From Aquitalea magnusonii (GTDB taxonomy: Bacteria > Pseudomonadota > Gammaproteobacteria > Burkholderiales > Chromobacteriaceae): DNA of 64,000 bases. The stretch covers positions 2,356,001 to 2,420,000 of the forward strand of contig NZ_AP018823.1 in NCBI RefSeq assembly GCF_002217795.2, in the 5' to 3' direction. Below are positions 24,876 through 33,999 of the stretch, one piece after another. The notes under the pieces were generated by a model, which had not been told where the DNA came from, made no database searches, and saw only the letters and a program-made list of their open reading frames with translations. Both the position numbers and the translations under genes were made by a program. Within the stretch, counting starts at the first letter, position 1. Every line of letters begins with the position of its first letter.

Positions 24876-26468
24876 TCAGCGATCCGCCGCCTCACTCCGG
24901 CCTGCCGCCATTGCGGCAACCGACGGCACACGGTCCTGGGTGATGCCGGAATACAGCCACTGGCGGAAATGGTTCAGCGTCATCGGCTTGCCAAAGTAAA
25001 AACCCTGCAAGAACTGAAAGCCCTTCACCGACAGGTAATTCTGCTGCCCCTGCGTCTCCACCCCCTTCACAATCACCTGCACACCCAGTTGACGTGAAGT
25101 CTGCAACAAACCGTCCAGAATATTGGCCTTGAAACTGTCCTTGCCCAGTGCCGATACATAGCCTTTTTCCACTTTAAGGTAGTCAAAGCCCCAGCGGCGC
25201 AAGTAGTTGCGATCGGCATGGCCAATGCCAAAATCATCCAGCGCCAGCTTTACCCCCATCTGGCGCAGGTCTTGCACTACACGATGAGTCACCTGATGCT
25301 CGGGCAGTGGAAAACGCTCAGACACCTCCAGCACCAGCACGGCCTTTTTCTCGCGCAATACCGCCAGCAGCATCTTGCAGTCCTCCACCAGATCCGGCAT
25401 GCCCAGATGTTCGGCGGCAATATTGATGCTGACCAGGAAGCCCGGCGGCAACGCCACCTGCTTGAATTCCTTGCTGACACGGCGGATCAGGTAACGGGTA
25501 AGCGGCACGATCAGCCCGGCATCCTCGGCCGCAGGAATGAACAGATCGGAACGGATGGCCCCCTGCACCGGATGACGCCAGCGTGCCAGCACCTCCACAC
25601 CGATACACTCCCCCTGATCGGCCGTCACGATGGGCTGATAATGGGTAAAGAATTCGCGATTGCGAATACCCTGTGCAATTTCCCAGGAGCTGGAATTGCG
25701 CGCCAGTTGGCGACGCAACAGCGCCCAGCCCAGCGCCACGCCGGCCAGGCCGGCCAGTAGCAAGGTATCCAGCCGGCGCAGCAAGGAATGCCATAACACC
25801 TCCACCCAAGGTTGCTGTACCACAACCTCCAGCAGACCATCATGACTGCCAACCCGGCGGTTCAGGCCCTGCACCATGGCCTCATCCCACTTACGCACCT
25901 CGCCATCCGCCGTGAGGTACTGTGATCCTACCCGCACCGTTGCGGCAACCACCGCACTCTCCGTCTGCAATATGGTGGCCAGCGACACTGCGCCCAATTC
26001 CAGCATGCTGCTGCCATTCCCCTGGCGCTGCAGCACAACAGCCGAGCCACCGGCCAGCTCTGCACGCAACGACAGACTGGTGCCAGCGGGCGCAGCGGGC
26101 GGCATGTCCATCCGGGAGAGATCAGAGGTACAGACGCGCCCGTCCGGCGCTTGCCGCAGCGCATAACGGGCATGCGGGGTGGACTGGACCACCGCGGCCA
26201 ACAAGCGTGAGCTCAAGTCGCAGTTATTGCCAGGCATGACGGAATCAATACGACTGAGCGCCACATTGGCCAGCGACAACTGGCGTTCGAGCTGCTGCGA
26301 TATGCTTGCGGCGCGCTGCTGCAGATCAGCGCGATCTTGCAGATAACTGGCCACCACGGCCAGCAGCCAGCCGGCCAACAGGCAGATACACACCGCGACG
26401 GGATAGACTACCGCCGGTTTGGCAGACAATGCATGGCGCGACCATTGCGCCTCAAGCCGTTTAAGCAT
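24876..26468 (-). CDS. CSS-motif/EAL-domain protein with a substituted catalytic residue
   Basis: This 530-residue inner-membrane protein has TM1 (YPVAVCICLLAGWLLAVV), a periplasmic region with CDLSS (CSS-motif-like) and a second cysteine, a second TM near residue 240, then an EAL domain from ~residue 265. EVLARW, SINIAAEHL, LEVSERF, LALDDFG and LKVEK keep most metal and substrate ligands. Where active enzymes have AEGVET this one has VKGVET: Lys468 replaces the glutamate thought to be the general base (RocR Glu352). Loop 6 is also degenerate (DFGIGHADR). It may bind rather than cleave c-di-GMP. Confidence 0.85.
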   Translation of the reverse strand: MLKRLEAQWSRHALSAKPAVVYPVAVCICLLAGWLLAVVASYLQDRADLQQRAASISQQLERQLSLANVALSRIDSVMPGNNCDLSSRLLAAVVQSTPHARYALRQAPDGRVCTSDLSRMDMPPAAPAGTSLSLRAELAGGSAVVLQRQGNGSSMLELGAVSLATILQTESAVVAATVRVGSQYLTADGEVRKWDEAMVQGLNRRVGSHDGLLEVVVQQPWVEVLWHSLLRRLDTLLLAGLAGVALGWALLRRQLARNSSSWEIAQGIRNREFFTHYQPIVTADQGECIGVEVLARWRHPVQGAIRSDLFIPAAEDAGLIVPLTRYLIRRVSKEFKQVALPPGFLVSINIAAEHLGMPDLVEDCKMLLAVLREKKAVLVLEVSERFPLPEHQVTHRVVQDLRQMGVKLALDDFGIGHADRNYLRRWGFDYLKVEKGYVSALGKDSFKANILDGLLQTSRQLGVQVIVKGVETQGQQNYLSVKGFQFLQGFYFGKPMTLNHFRQWLYSGITQDRVPSVAAMAAGRSEAADR

Positions 26469-26865
26469 CCACTTGTTCCAGTCACCACGCCCATGGCCGG
26501 TTAATCATGACAGCTTGCCACGGGCGGCCGCTGCCTGCTTATTGTCATCATAGCTCTTATTGCCCCCAACCCAAGCTGGATCGGGTTTGCAAGGATATCC
26601 TTTCGGATAAGTCAGGAAAAGCGTAGTTTTGCTTACAACCCGCAGCAAAAATATGGATCCCGGACGCAAAAATTGCAGTTAATACAGCAGATGAGACAGG
26701 AACAAGCGGACAAAGCGATGGAAACAGCGAAAATCAGGCCGTATCAGGGATAAAAGACGGGGAGTATGGCAAGCAGTCCGCACGGGACTGCATCACCGTG
26801 CGGCGTGGAGCATACGGCCCGGCCAGCAATGCCGACCAGGCCGCGCAGGGTGCGGGCGGATTGAC
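26469..26865. other. Non-coding gap with alternative hairpins
   Basis: This ~400-bp gap lies upstream of the EAL gene and downstream of ppnP, both on the minus strand. At 26774-26803 two hairpins compete for the same bases: CAGTCC/GGACTG (26774-26779/26785-26790) and CCGCACGG/CCGTGCGG (26778-26785/26796-26803). There is no T-tract on either side. The rest is AT-richer and should include the EAL gene promoter. I see no gene. Confidence 0.45.
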
Positions 26866-27177
26866 TCAGCCGAAATGGCAAACGTAGTGCAGGGTTTCCA
26901 ACACTTCAATCTGGAAAGAGCTATCGCCCGGAACATTAAAGCTCTGGCCACCCTGATACTCAACCGCTTCGCTACTGCCTGCCAGGGTAATGCGGCACTT
27001 GCCTTCCAGCAGCTCCATGATTTCCGGTGCGCCGGTATTGAACAACAGTTTGGATGGCAGAATCACGCCTACCGATTTGCGGGTGCCATCGGCCAGCGTA
27101 ATGTTGTGGCTGACGCATTTGCCATCAAAATAGACATTGGCACGCTTGGCCACACTGACGTTGTCGAACTGATCCAT
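26866..27177 (-). CDS. ppnP: Pyrimidine/purine nucleoside phosphorylase PpnP
   Basis: This 103-residue cupin-fold protein of the former DUF1255 family (YaiE) phosphorolyses several nucleosides. The family features are [14 protein letters not shown] at the N-terminus, then [21 protein letters not shown] and the closing [13 protein letters not shown]. It is full length for the family. It is transcribed divergently from the lipoprotein gene at 27319. Confidence 0.93.
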   Translation of the reverse strand: MDQFDNVSVAKRANVYFDGKCVSHNITLADGTRKSVGVILPSKLLFNTGAPEIMELLEGKCRITLAGSSEAVEYQGGQSFNVPGDSSFQIEVLETLHYVCHFG

Positions 27178-27318
27178 GGGTATCCTTTGCGCGTGTTTTT
27201 GTTATCAACAATAAAATGATCGGCTAGCATACCCGAATCTATCGTAACGGCAAGATGCATACCGGCCCCGCGCCGGTGCGCGCAAGCTGCCCGCCAACTC
27301 CACAAGGAGCCAAGAAAC

Positions 27319-27909
27319 ATGGCCATCATCCAGCGTTGCAGCATGCTGCTGGCGCCACTCCTGTTATCTGCCTGCAGCACCATGGCAGACCGCCTGCAAG
27401 GCAGCATCACCCCGCCATCGGGCTATGGCTATGCCATCGTCTCGCTGACGGCCAAAGCCTTTGACCAGGACTCGGCCAATACCGGGCTGCACATCGCCGA
27501 CAGTAGCGGCCATATCATTGCCAATGGCAGGGCCAGCATGAATACCGACACGGTGTTCGGCGAGGCAGGCATGAGTCCGGTGGATGGCAAGCTGCTGTTG
27601 TTTGCGCTGCCGCCAGGCCACTATCAGGTTACTGATGCCTGGGGCAACTGGGTGGAGGAATCCGGCTGGGGCAGCCAGTGGCGCTCGATCACCATGCCGG
27701 TGCAGGCGGGTTTCGACATCAATGCCGGCAGCAGCGTTTATTTGGGTGAGGTATTCCTGGACTTGTCCATGCGCCCGGAGCTTAGGCTGAGCAATCAGCA
27801 AAGACGTGACTTCGGTCACATGCAGCGGGTGTGGAAAGTCAATAATCTGAGCAGCGTGCGCATCAGCCCGCTGCGCGCTTCGGCCAGCGAGCCCGCCGCC
27901 AGTCACTGA
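27319..27909 (+). CDS. Putative lipoprotein of unknown function
   Basis: This 196-residue protein has a lipoprotein signal with lipobox LLSAC (Cys near residue 19) and a mature part predicted mainly as beta strands, with Gly/Asp turns (HIADSSGHIIANG, LLFALPPGHYQVTDAWGNW). The LPPGHYQV pattern recalls carboxypeptidase-regulatory-like beta sandwiches, but I do not recognise a family. AAGGAG lies 12 nt before the start. It is convergent with the next gene, 4 bp away. Confidence 0.75.
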   Translation: MAIIQRCSMLLAPLLLSACSTMADRLQGSITPPSGYGYAIVSLTAKAFDQDSANTGLHIADSSGHIIANGRASMNTDTVFGEAGMSPVDGKLLLFALPPGHYQVTDAWGNWVEESGWGSQWRSITMPVQAGFDINAGSSVYLGEVFLDLSMRPELRLSNQQRRDFGHMQRVWKVNNLSSVRISPLRASASEPAASH

Positions 27910-27913
27910 CGGC

Positions 27914-29065
27914 CTAGCCCAGTCGCGAGGTCCACAGCCGCGTCAGATAAGCCGGATTCACGGCTGCGGTTGCCGCGGCTACCGGCTCCAGCACCCGGTA
28001 AGCGCCCTGACGCGTATCGCGCAGCAGAACATCCGCATAGGGCGGACCATCCACCTTGCGCAGCGCAGCGGCCCGCGGCTGATTGGCCTTGTCGCCACTA
28101 TGGGTCACCACCGCGATTTCATTGCTGGCCAGGCGCACAAAGCTGCCCGGCGGATAAATGCCCATCTCCTTGATCATCAAGGACACCAGCGCCGGCGCGA
28201 ATGGACCCAGCTCGCCGCGGAACAGGCTGGCCATGACTTGTGCCGGCAGCACGGCGGCATCACTGTGGAAGCGCTCGCACAGCAGGTCAGCCAGCGCCAG
28301 CAAGCGCGCATCGGGGTGGATTTCATCAGCGCGCAGCCCTGCCGGGTAGCCCAGCCCATCATCCTGCTCGTGATGCGTCTGTACCAGCATGTGCCAATGC
28401 TCGTCCGCCACGCCGGCCTCGCGCAATATGGCCGACCCCAATACCGGGTGTGCCAGCATTTCTTCCTGCTGCGACAAGCTCATGGGCTGGCGCTGACTGC
28501 CCAACTGGTTCAGCAACTGGCTGATGGCAACATTCATCGACATCGCCGCACACACCAGGCTATGCAGCCGCTGCGGCTCCAGTCCCTGCCGCCGGCCCAG
28601 CAGCGCCACCAGGGTGGCCACTTTCAGACTGTGCGACTTCACAGGCACCAGAAACAGCGATGCCAGCATGCCGTCACGAAAGCGCTGCGTCAGTTGCAAC
28701 AGCTCCTCCGCCATCTCTTCCAGCCTGCCGGCCAGGCCCGGCACGGACAGCCCATGCAGCAGAACGGCCTCCAGCCGCCCGGCCATGAAACCCACCTCAA
28801 CCAGCGGGTTTTTCGGGGTCATGGTTGCCGCTTCACGTTCACGCTGTGCGGCCCGATCCAGCCGTTCGCGCTCCAGCCGCACCGCAACCTCTTCCGCATC
28901 GCCATGTGCCACATCCATCAGGCGTTCGCGCTGTTCCGGGGTGAGGACATAATGCCCCTTTTTCAGCAGCAAAAAGCCATTCTTGGCATAGACATCAACC
29001 GGGAGCTGCTCCCCCACGCGCAGAAAACTGCCGGGGAGTTTTATCTTGGACGGAGGCTGGGGCAT
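27914..29065 (-). CDS. HD-GYP-type protein with degenerate HD motif
   Basis: This 383-residue protein starts with a DUF3391-like region (LPGSFLRVGEQLPVDVYA, residues ~10-60), then a helical linker, then an HD-GYP-type domain. HHEQDDGLGYP and ALADLLCERF are kept, but the metal-binding HD pair is gone: the segment reads AAMSMNVA (residues ~173-180) where active enzymes have a form of LHDIG. It is therefore unlikely to hydrolyse c-di-GMP by the usual bimetal mechanism. It could be a binding or signalling variant. Confidence 0.78.
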   Translation of the reverse strand: MPQPPSKIKLPGSFLRVGEQLPVDVYAKNGFLLLKKGHYVLTPEQRERLMDVAHGDAEEVAVRLERERLDRAAQREREAATMTPKNPLVEVGFMAGRLEAVLLHGLSVPGLAGRLEEMAEELLQLTQRFRDGMLASLFLVPVKSHSLKVATLVALLGRRQGLEPQRLHSLVCAAMSMNVAISQLLNQLGSQRQPMSLSQQEEMLAHPVLGSAILREAGVADEHWHMLVQTHHEQDDGLGYPAGLRADEIHPDARLLALADLLCERFHSDAAVLPAQVMASLFRGELGPFAPALVSLMIKEMGIYPPGSFVRLASNEIAVVTHSGDKANQPRAAALRKVDGPPYADVLLRDTRQGAYRVLEPVAAATAAVNPAYLTRLWTSRLG

Positions 29066-29228
29066 GGTGGTGATTGGGATAAGCGATCTAGACTACAGTT
29101 TAGTCAAACAGCGGAAGCTGCGCCGACAAAGCAGGCAAGAGCCAGCAAGCGAGCGGCATTGTCGCCAAGCACGCTGCAAACCACAAGTCCTGGCAGTATG
29201 CCGGACCACACCCGGGAGCATCCTGTTC

Positions 29229-30071
29229 ATGCAAGCATTCGATCCACCACGCCGCGACTTCATCAAAGGAGCACTGGCCACCGGCTTCGCCCTGGCGGTA
29301 CAGCCCGTCACGGCCAGCATCATCACCGACACCCTGTCACTGGATACCGGGCTGGCGGGTATTGCGCTGGATGATGGCATTCTGCCGGCCTACTTTGCCC
29401 GCCCTACCGGCCAGGCAGATGCGCTGCCCATCGTGCTGGTGGTGCAGGAAATCTTTGGCGTCCACGAGCATATCCGCGACATCTGTCGTCGCCTGGCCAA
29501 ACGCGGCTATCTGGCGATTGCACCTGAACTGTACTTCCGCCAGGGCAATCCAGCCGAGGCCAGCGACATCGCCACCATCATCAGCACCATCGTCAGCAAG
29601 GTTGCGGATCAGCAGGTGATGCAGGATCTGGATGCCACCCTGGCCTGGGCCGGCCTGCATGGCGGCGATGTCAAGCGGACAGCGATTACCGGCTTCTGCT
29701 GGGGTGGCCGCATTACCTGGCTGTACGCCAGCCATAACCCGGATCTGAAAGCCGGCATTGCCTGGTATGGCAAGCTGGTGGGAGAGCACGGCACATTGAC
29801 GCCAAGCCAGCCGGTCGATATTGCCACGACATTGAAAGTACCGGTTCTCGGACTTTACGGCGGCCAGGATGGCAGCATTCCGCAGGACAGCGTAAACAGC
29901 ATGCGCAGCGCCCTGCAACAGGGCAGCAGCGCGTCGCAAATCGTGGTGTACCCACAAGCCGGTCATGCCTTCAATGCGGATTATCGTCCTTCTTATAATG
30001 CAGCCGCCGCACAGGACGGCTGGCAGCGCATGCTGACCTGGCTGGACAGCCACGGCATGGCCGCACACTGA
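29229..30071 (+). CDS. Tat-exported dienelactone hydrolase family protein
   Basis: This 280-residue alpha/beta hydrolase has a twin-arginine signal (RRDFIKGALATGFALAV, residues ~8-24), so export in folded form is expected. The catalytic triad residues are visible: Cys in TGFCWGGR, Asp in LYGGQDGSIP and His in PQAGHAFN. EIFGVHEHIRD is typical of the family. Substrates are probably carboxymethylenebutenolide-like esters or lactones. The start at 29229 places the Tat motif at the N-terminus. Confidence 0.87.
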   Translation: MQAFDPPRRDFIKGALATGFALAVQPVTASIITDTLSLDTGLAGIALDDGILPAYFARPTGQADALPIVLVVQEIFGVHEHIRDICRRLAKRGYLAIAPELYFRQGNPAEASDIATIISTIVSKVADQQVMQDLDATLAWAGLHGGDVKRTAITGFCWGGRITWLYASHNPDLKAGIAWYGKLVGEHGTLTPSQPVDIATTLKVPVLGLYGGQDGSIPQDSVNSMRSALQQGSSASQIVVYPQAGHAFNADYRPSYNAAAAQDGWQRMLTWLDSHGMAAH

Positions 30072-30077
30072 AAGGAC

Positions 30078-31178
30078 TCAGGCAGCCGGCTGTTCCAGCA
30101 TGCGGCGCACAACCTGATTGAAAGGGTCAAGCCAGGCACGCTCAAACTGGTTGTCCGCCGCATTCAGTTCTGCCGCGGCACGCAGCATGGAACGGCGTTG
30201 CCCGCGATGGGCATGCTTGAGCATCACCGCTTCGAATGCATCCACCAGCGCCAGGATGCGGGCTCCCTGGCAGATTTCACCGCTGACCAGGCCATAAGGA
30301 TACCCTTCCCCATCCGGCGTTTCGTGATGCTGCATCACCATCAGCGCGGCACCCTCCCAGCCTGGCATGCGCCCCATCAGCCCGGCCACCCAGGCCGGGT
30401 GCAGTATCATCAGGCGGCGCTCGTGGTCACTGATCGTGCCCAGCTTGAGCCACACTTGCTCCGGCAGGAACATCATGCCGACATCGTGCATATAAACCGC
30501 CGCTTCCAGTTGTTCGGCATCCACCCAGCCACCGGCCTGCCGGTTCAGTTCCAGCGCCAGTTTGAGGTTGCGCTCGGTACGACCGACAAATTCCGGCATG
30601 CGCTGCTCCAGTTGCAAGGCCAGCGTACGGAACAACAACATATCCTGTTGGCGCGACTGCCCACCGGCGTTACCGGCAACAGCCGCCGACGGTGCCTCGC
30701 TATTGCCCTGTACCCCAACCATGGCCGCCACCAGGCGCGTGCAGGTGGCCAGCACCGAAGGCAAGGGCGCGCTCTCCAGTGTGCGCAAGGTTTCCAGCAA
30801 GGTGCGCATCTGCACCGCGTCCACGGGGCGGGCGGCGGCTATCTGGCCCATCACCAGCTCCAGCCGGTCCAGCACCAGCAGCAGCACATCACCCATGACG
30901 TCCTGATATACCAGCTCGCCACTGCGCAAGCGTGCCAGCAGACCTTCCAGCGCATGGGCATACGGCACCACGAACATCACCCGACACAAACCGGCATCGC
31001 CCTTGATGGTGTGCATCAGGCGAAACAGGTCGCCCACCAGTTGTGGTGAATGCGGGTTTTGCCCCAACTGTGAAGCCAGCTTTTCAATTTGGGGCGCGTA
31101 ATCGGACAGTACGTCGCGGAAATCCTGAAACCCCTCCGGATCTTCCCGTACAAACTGCAATTGCTCTTCATCGCTCAT
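30078..31178 (-). CDS. Hpt-HD-GYP fusion protein
   Basis: This 366-residue protein begins with a histidine phosphotransfer domain (residues ~1-125; phospho-acceptor His56 in LMHTIKGDAG). It ends with an HD-GYP domain (residues ~190-350) with the HD pair intact (YMHDVGMMF), HHETPDGEGYP and LALVDAFEAV. It is probably an active c-di-GMP phosphodiesterase controlled by phosphorelay. The first histidine of the usual HS.RV segment is not obvious (GRTERN there). No histidine kinase is adjacent. It is convergent with the hydrolase gene. Confidence 0.85.
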   Translation of the reverse strand: MSDEEQLQFVREDPEGFQDFRDVLSDYAPQIEKLASQLGQNPHSPQLVGDLFRLMHTIKGDAGLCRVMFVVPYAHALEGLLARLRSGELVYQDVMGDVLLLVLDRLELVMGQIAAARPVDAVQMRTLLETLRTLESAPLPSVLATCTRLVAAMVGVQGNSEAPSAAVAGNAGGQSRQQDMLLFRTLALQLEQRMPEFVGRTERNLKLALELNRQAGGWVDAEQLEAAVYMHDVGMMFLPEQVWLKLGTISDHERRLMILHPAWVAGLMGRMPGWEGAALMVMQHHETPDGEGYPYGLVSGEICQGARILALVDAFEAVMLKHAHRGQRRSMLRAAAELNAADNQFERAWLDPFNQVVRRMLEQPAA

Positions 31179-31316
31179 GGGGTGCTCACGGTGTGGCCAG
31201 ATGTCATTGCACTATAAATCATCGGATTGGCTCCAGCCGAGCCAATCCTTTCCCGCAGGTAAAAACAGCGGGGTATCATGTGCGCCTTTATTGTGACTTT
31301 GCCGGAGTACCCTGCC

Positions 31317-31916
31317 ATGCCCGCCGCCTTGCTTGCCCTGCAAAAACAGATCGACTTCATTCTGGAAGTGGACAAACTCAAAACCGTGCTGCGTAAAACC
31401 AAGCCAGTCGGCCTGGAGCGCTACGAGAATTCGGCCGAGCATAGCTGGCAGGCTGCCCTGCTTGCCCTGAGCATGGCCGAGCATGCGCCGGTGGCACTGG
31501 ATATCGATAAGGTGATCCGCATGCTGCTGATTCACGATCTGGGAGAAATCGATACCGGCGATGTGATTGTCTATGCCGCCACCGACAATGCCGAGCGCGA
31601 AGCCGAGGAACTGGCGGCCATCCGTCGCATCTGCGGTTTGCTGCCGCAAGCGCAGGCAGCCGGGCTGGTCGCGCTGTGGCAGGAATTCGAGGCGCGCCAA
31701 AGCGCCGAGGCACGCTTTGCCCGCGCCATGGACCGGCTCATGCCCATCCTGCTCAACCTGAACCGCCAGGGTCAGAGCTGGCGGGAAAACGGTGTCAGCA
31801 AGCAGCAGGTACTGTCGATGGCCGCCAGCAAGGTCAGCGACGGCTGCCCGCTGGCAGGCCAATGGCTGCTGCACGCACTGGATGAAGCAGAGAAACAAGG
31901 CTTTTTTGGTGCCTGA
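31317..31916 (+). CDS. HD-domain phosphohydrolase (HDDC2/YfbR-like)
   Basis: This 199-residue metal-dependent HD hydrolase has the ligands ENSAEHSWQ (His), LIHDLGEID (His-Asp) and MDRLMPILLN (Asp). That pattern is that of HDDC2/YfbR-type 5'-nucleotidases acting on deoxynucleoside monophosphates, so a role in nucleotide pool control is likely. I use the ATG at 31317, which has CCGGAG upstream; the ATG at 31278 has none. Confidence 0.83.
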   Translation: MPAALLALQKQIDFILEVDKLKTVLRKTKPVGLERYENSAEHSWQAALLALSMAEHAPVALDIDKVIRMLLIHDLGEIDTGDVIVYAATDNAEREAEELAAIRRICGLLPQAQAAGLVALWQEFEARQSAEARFARAMDRLMPILLNLNRQGQSWRENGVSKQQVLSMAASKVSDGCPLAGQWLLHALDEAEKQGFFGA

Positions 31917-32162
31917 CCCAGGCCCCTGGCCAAATAAACCATGTACCACACAGTGTTTTTGTACAGGGATTGCTCGCAGCGCGCCCTGACAAGGCGCAGA
32001 AAATACTTGCCAACATTCGCAACAATGGGCAGTATGCCTGCCTGCAGGATGCTCAAGTTGTGGATGTGTAGTTGTCGTAGTGGCATTTAGTCCGTACCTC
32101 AGTCGCCATTTCCCTTGAACTTCATGCGTTTTATCAACTTGCTCGTTTTGAGGATAAACAAA

Positions 32163-32366
32163 ATGGCAACCGGTACCGTTAAGTGGTTCAACGACTCCAA
32201 AGGTTTTGGCTTCATCACTCCGGATGAAGGTGGCGATGACGTATTCGCTCACTTCTCCCAGATCAATGCCAAAGGCTTCCGCACCCTGGCCGAAAACCAG
32301 CGCGTAAGCTTCGACATCGTCGATGGCCCGAAAGGCAAGCAAGCCTCCAACATCCAGCCGCTGTAA
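32163..32366 (+). CDS. Cold-shock protein (CspA family)
   Basis: This 67-residue single-domain cold-shock protein has the RNA-binding motifs [12 protein letters not shown] (RNP1) and DVFAHFS (RNP2). It binds single-stranded nucleic acid and loosens RNA structure. GAGGATAAACAAA precedes the ATG. About 246 bp of non-coding sequence upstream leaves room for the long leader these genes usually have. A short hairpin overlaps the stop region (GTAATCTT/AAGATTAC) and a strong terminator follows. Confidence 0.95.
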   Translation: MATGTVKWFNDSKGFGFITPDEGGDDVFAHFSQINAKGFRTLAENQRVSFDIVDGPKGKQASNIQPL

Positions 32367-32390
32367 TCTTCCAAAGATTACGCGCTGATG

Positions 32391-32416
32391 AAAACCCGGA
32401 CTCGTCCGGGTTTTTT
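32391..32416 (+). terminator. Rho-independent terminator of the cold-shock gene
   Basis: AACCCGGA and TCCGGGTT pair around CTCG, and the stem runs into a T6 tract (32411-32416). It lies 25 bp after the stop codon. Confidence 0.93.
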
Positions 32417-32476
32417 GTTTTGTCATCCGCCACCGCAGCCTTGCCTAGCCACCGCCCAGCCATCGGAGCATGCACC

Positions 32477-33031
32477 ATGCAGACGCCAAGCCACGAAGAA
32501 GCCATTGCCAGCACACGCCTGTGGCTGGAAAAAGCCGTTATCGGCCTTAATCTCTGTCCTTTTGCCAAATCCGTTTACGTCAAGAACCAAGTCCGCATTG
32601 TGGTAAGCGATGCCACCGAACCGGCACAACTGGCCGAAGAACTGGCACGTGAGCTGCGCCTGCTGGCCGACACCGACCCAGAAGAAACCGACACCACGCT
32701 GCTGGTGCATCCTTATGTATTGCAACGCTTTCTGGATTTCAATGAATTCCAGGATATCGCTGATGCCATCGTCGAAGAGCTGGAGCTGGACGGCGAACTG
32801 CAAGTAGCCAGTTTTCATCCGAAATTCCAGTTTGACGGCACCGGCATCAACGATGTCAGCAATTACACCAACCGCTCGCCCTGGCCCACTTTGCACCTGA
32901 TCCGCGAAGCCAGCATCGACCGCGCGGTGGAAGCCTTCCCGGAAGCGGAAGCCATCTTCGAGAAGAACATCGAGACCGTCACCCGCCTGGGAGTGGATGG
33001 CTGGCGCGCACTATTCGCCACCAAGTCCTGA
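32477..33031 (+). CDS. DUF1415 family protein
   Basis: This 184-residue protein of the DUF1415 family is recognised by LNLCPFAKSVYVKNQVR near the N-terminus, then LLVHPYVLQRFLDFNEF and VASFHPKFQFDGT. NRSPWPTLHLIREASID follows. Function is unknown; it is a soluble cytoplasmic protein. I take the ATG at 32477, since the longer frame overlaps the terminator of the cold-shock gene. Confidence 0.85.
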   Translation: MQTPSHEEAIASTRLWLEKAVIGLNLCPFAKSVYVKNQVRIVVSDATEPAQLAEELARELRLLADTDPEETDTTLLVHPYVLQRFLDFNEFQDIADAIVEELELDGELQVASFHPKFQFDGTGINDVSNYTNRSPWPTLHLIREASIDRAVEAFPEAEAIFEKNIETVTRLGVDGWRALFATKS

Positions 33032-33110
33032 AACCAGGCTGGCTTGCCTGGCAGCAGACAACAGGGTAAAACGGCTCAACCTCACTGCCACACGCCCCGC
33101 GTGTACCGCC

Positions 33111-33860
33111 ATGAAGATGTTTCGCCCTGCCCTGTGTGTGCTGTTGGGATTGATGCTGGCTGGCTGCAGCAACACCCCGGCCAAAAAGCCCGTCAAGAGT
33201 GAGGACTTCAGTTCGGCCGAACTGGGTCAAAGCGCCGCCAACCGCATCGCCAACCTGGCCATGCGCGACAACCTGGCCAGCTTGCAGACCCTGCTGGACA
33301 AACTCTACCGCCGCAATCCGTCGCAATGGCAAAAAGCAGGCTTCAGTAGCCGGGATGCCGCCATCGCACACGTCATGACGGCAATACGGCACCGGCAAGC
33401 CCTGCCCGCGCTGGGACAGGTGCGCTCCACCGCGGCACTGAGCACCGCCTTTGATCCGCAGTTCAGCGGCGACCGTGCCGGCACCCTGGTGTATGGATTG
33501 GGTAGCATGCTGGTTGATGTCTATGGCGGGCGGACCGAGCTCTACCTGGTGCATGGCCTGAATGCCCAGCAACTGGCCAATGCCGCCTACAATGTCGAAG
33601 TGGCCTCCTGGCTGCTGGGACGGCGGCAGAATGCGGATGGCAGCCCGATGCTGCTGGCCAATGAAATCACGCCACAGCAGCGCAATCTGAGCTTCGAGCG
33701 CGAAATGTCCAAGATCATCGCCCGACTAGAGTTGCTGGCCGAATTTTCTGATGAAAAACTGCGCCGCAGCGCCATCGACTTTGGCCAGTCCTTGCTGGCC
33801 GCACCACTTCTGCAATTCATCCCGGTACAAGCCGCCACCAGTGCCGCCCCCACGCCGTGA
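33111..33860 (+). CDS. Putative lipoprotein of unknown function
   Basis: This 249-residue protein has a lipoprotein signal (LCVLLGLMLAGC, Cys near residue 19). The mature part looks mainly helical, with a central Gly-rich stretch (LVYGLGSMLVDVYGG) that could be a membrane hairpin. I do not recognise a family with confidence. It follows the DUF1415 gene by 80 bp and may be co-transcribed with it. The start is set by the signal peptide. Confidence 0.72.
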   Translation: MKMFRPALCVLLGLMLAGCSNTPAKKPVKSEDFSSAELGQSAANRIANLAMRDNLASLQTLLDKLYRRNPSQWQKAGFSSRDAAIAHVMTAIRHRQALPALGQVRSTAALSTAFDPQFSGDRAGTLVYGLGSMLVDVYGGRTELYLVHGLNAQQLANAAYNVEVASWLLGRRQNADGSPMLLANEITPQQRNLSFEREMSKIIARLELLAEFSDEKLRRSAIDFGQSLLAAPLLQFIPVQAATSAAPTP

Positions 33861-33883
33861 ACACCGCGCGCCCAGCATGAAAA

Positions 33884-33909
33884 AGCCCGCAGCATTGCGC
33901 CTGCGGGCT
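33884..33909 (-). terminator. Rho-independent terminator of the acyltransferase gene
   Basis: AGCCCGCAG and CTGCGGGCT form a 9-bp stem with an 8-nt loop. On the minus strand it is followed by TTTTT. It lies about 90 bp beyond the stop of the acyltransferase gene. Confidence 0.75.
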
Positions 33910-33999
33910 GAATTACTGGCGATGAGCGGGCTGCCGGGAGTCCGGCGTCAGGCTCTGCCCCGATCAAGGCAGTGGCAGCGGCCACCTTGCCAGCCGGAT

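Noticed and set aside
25065..25067. Lys468 in the EAL domain as a sequencing error
   Set aside because: The surrounding sequence is clean and in frame, and loop 6 is also degenerate, so the change is more likely real. A single-base error (AAG for GAG) cannot be excluded.
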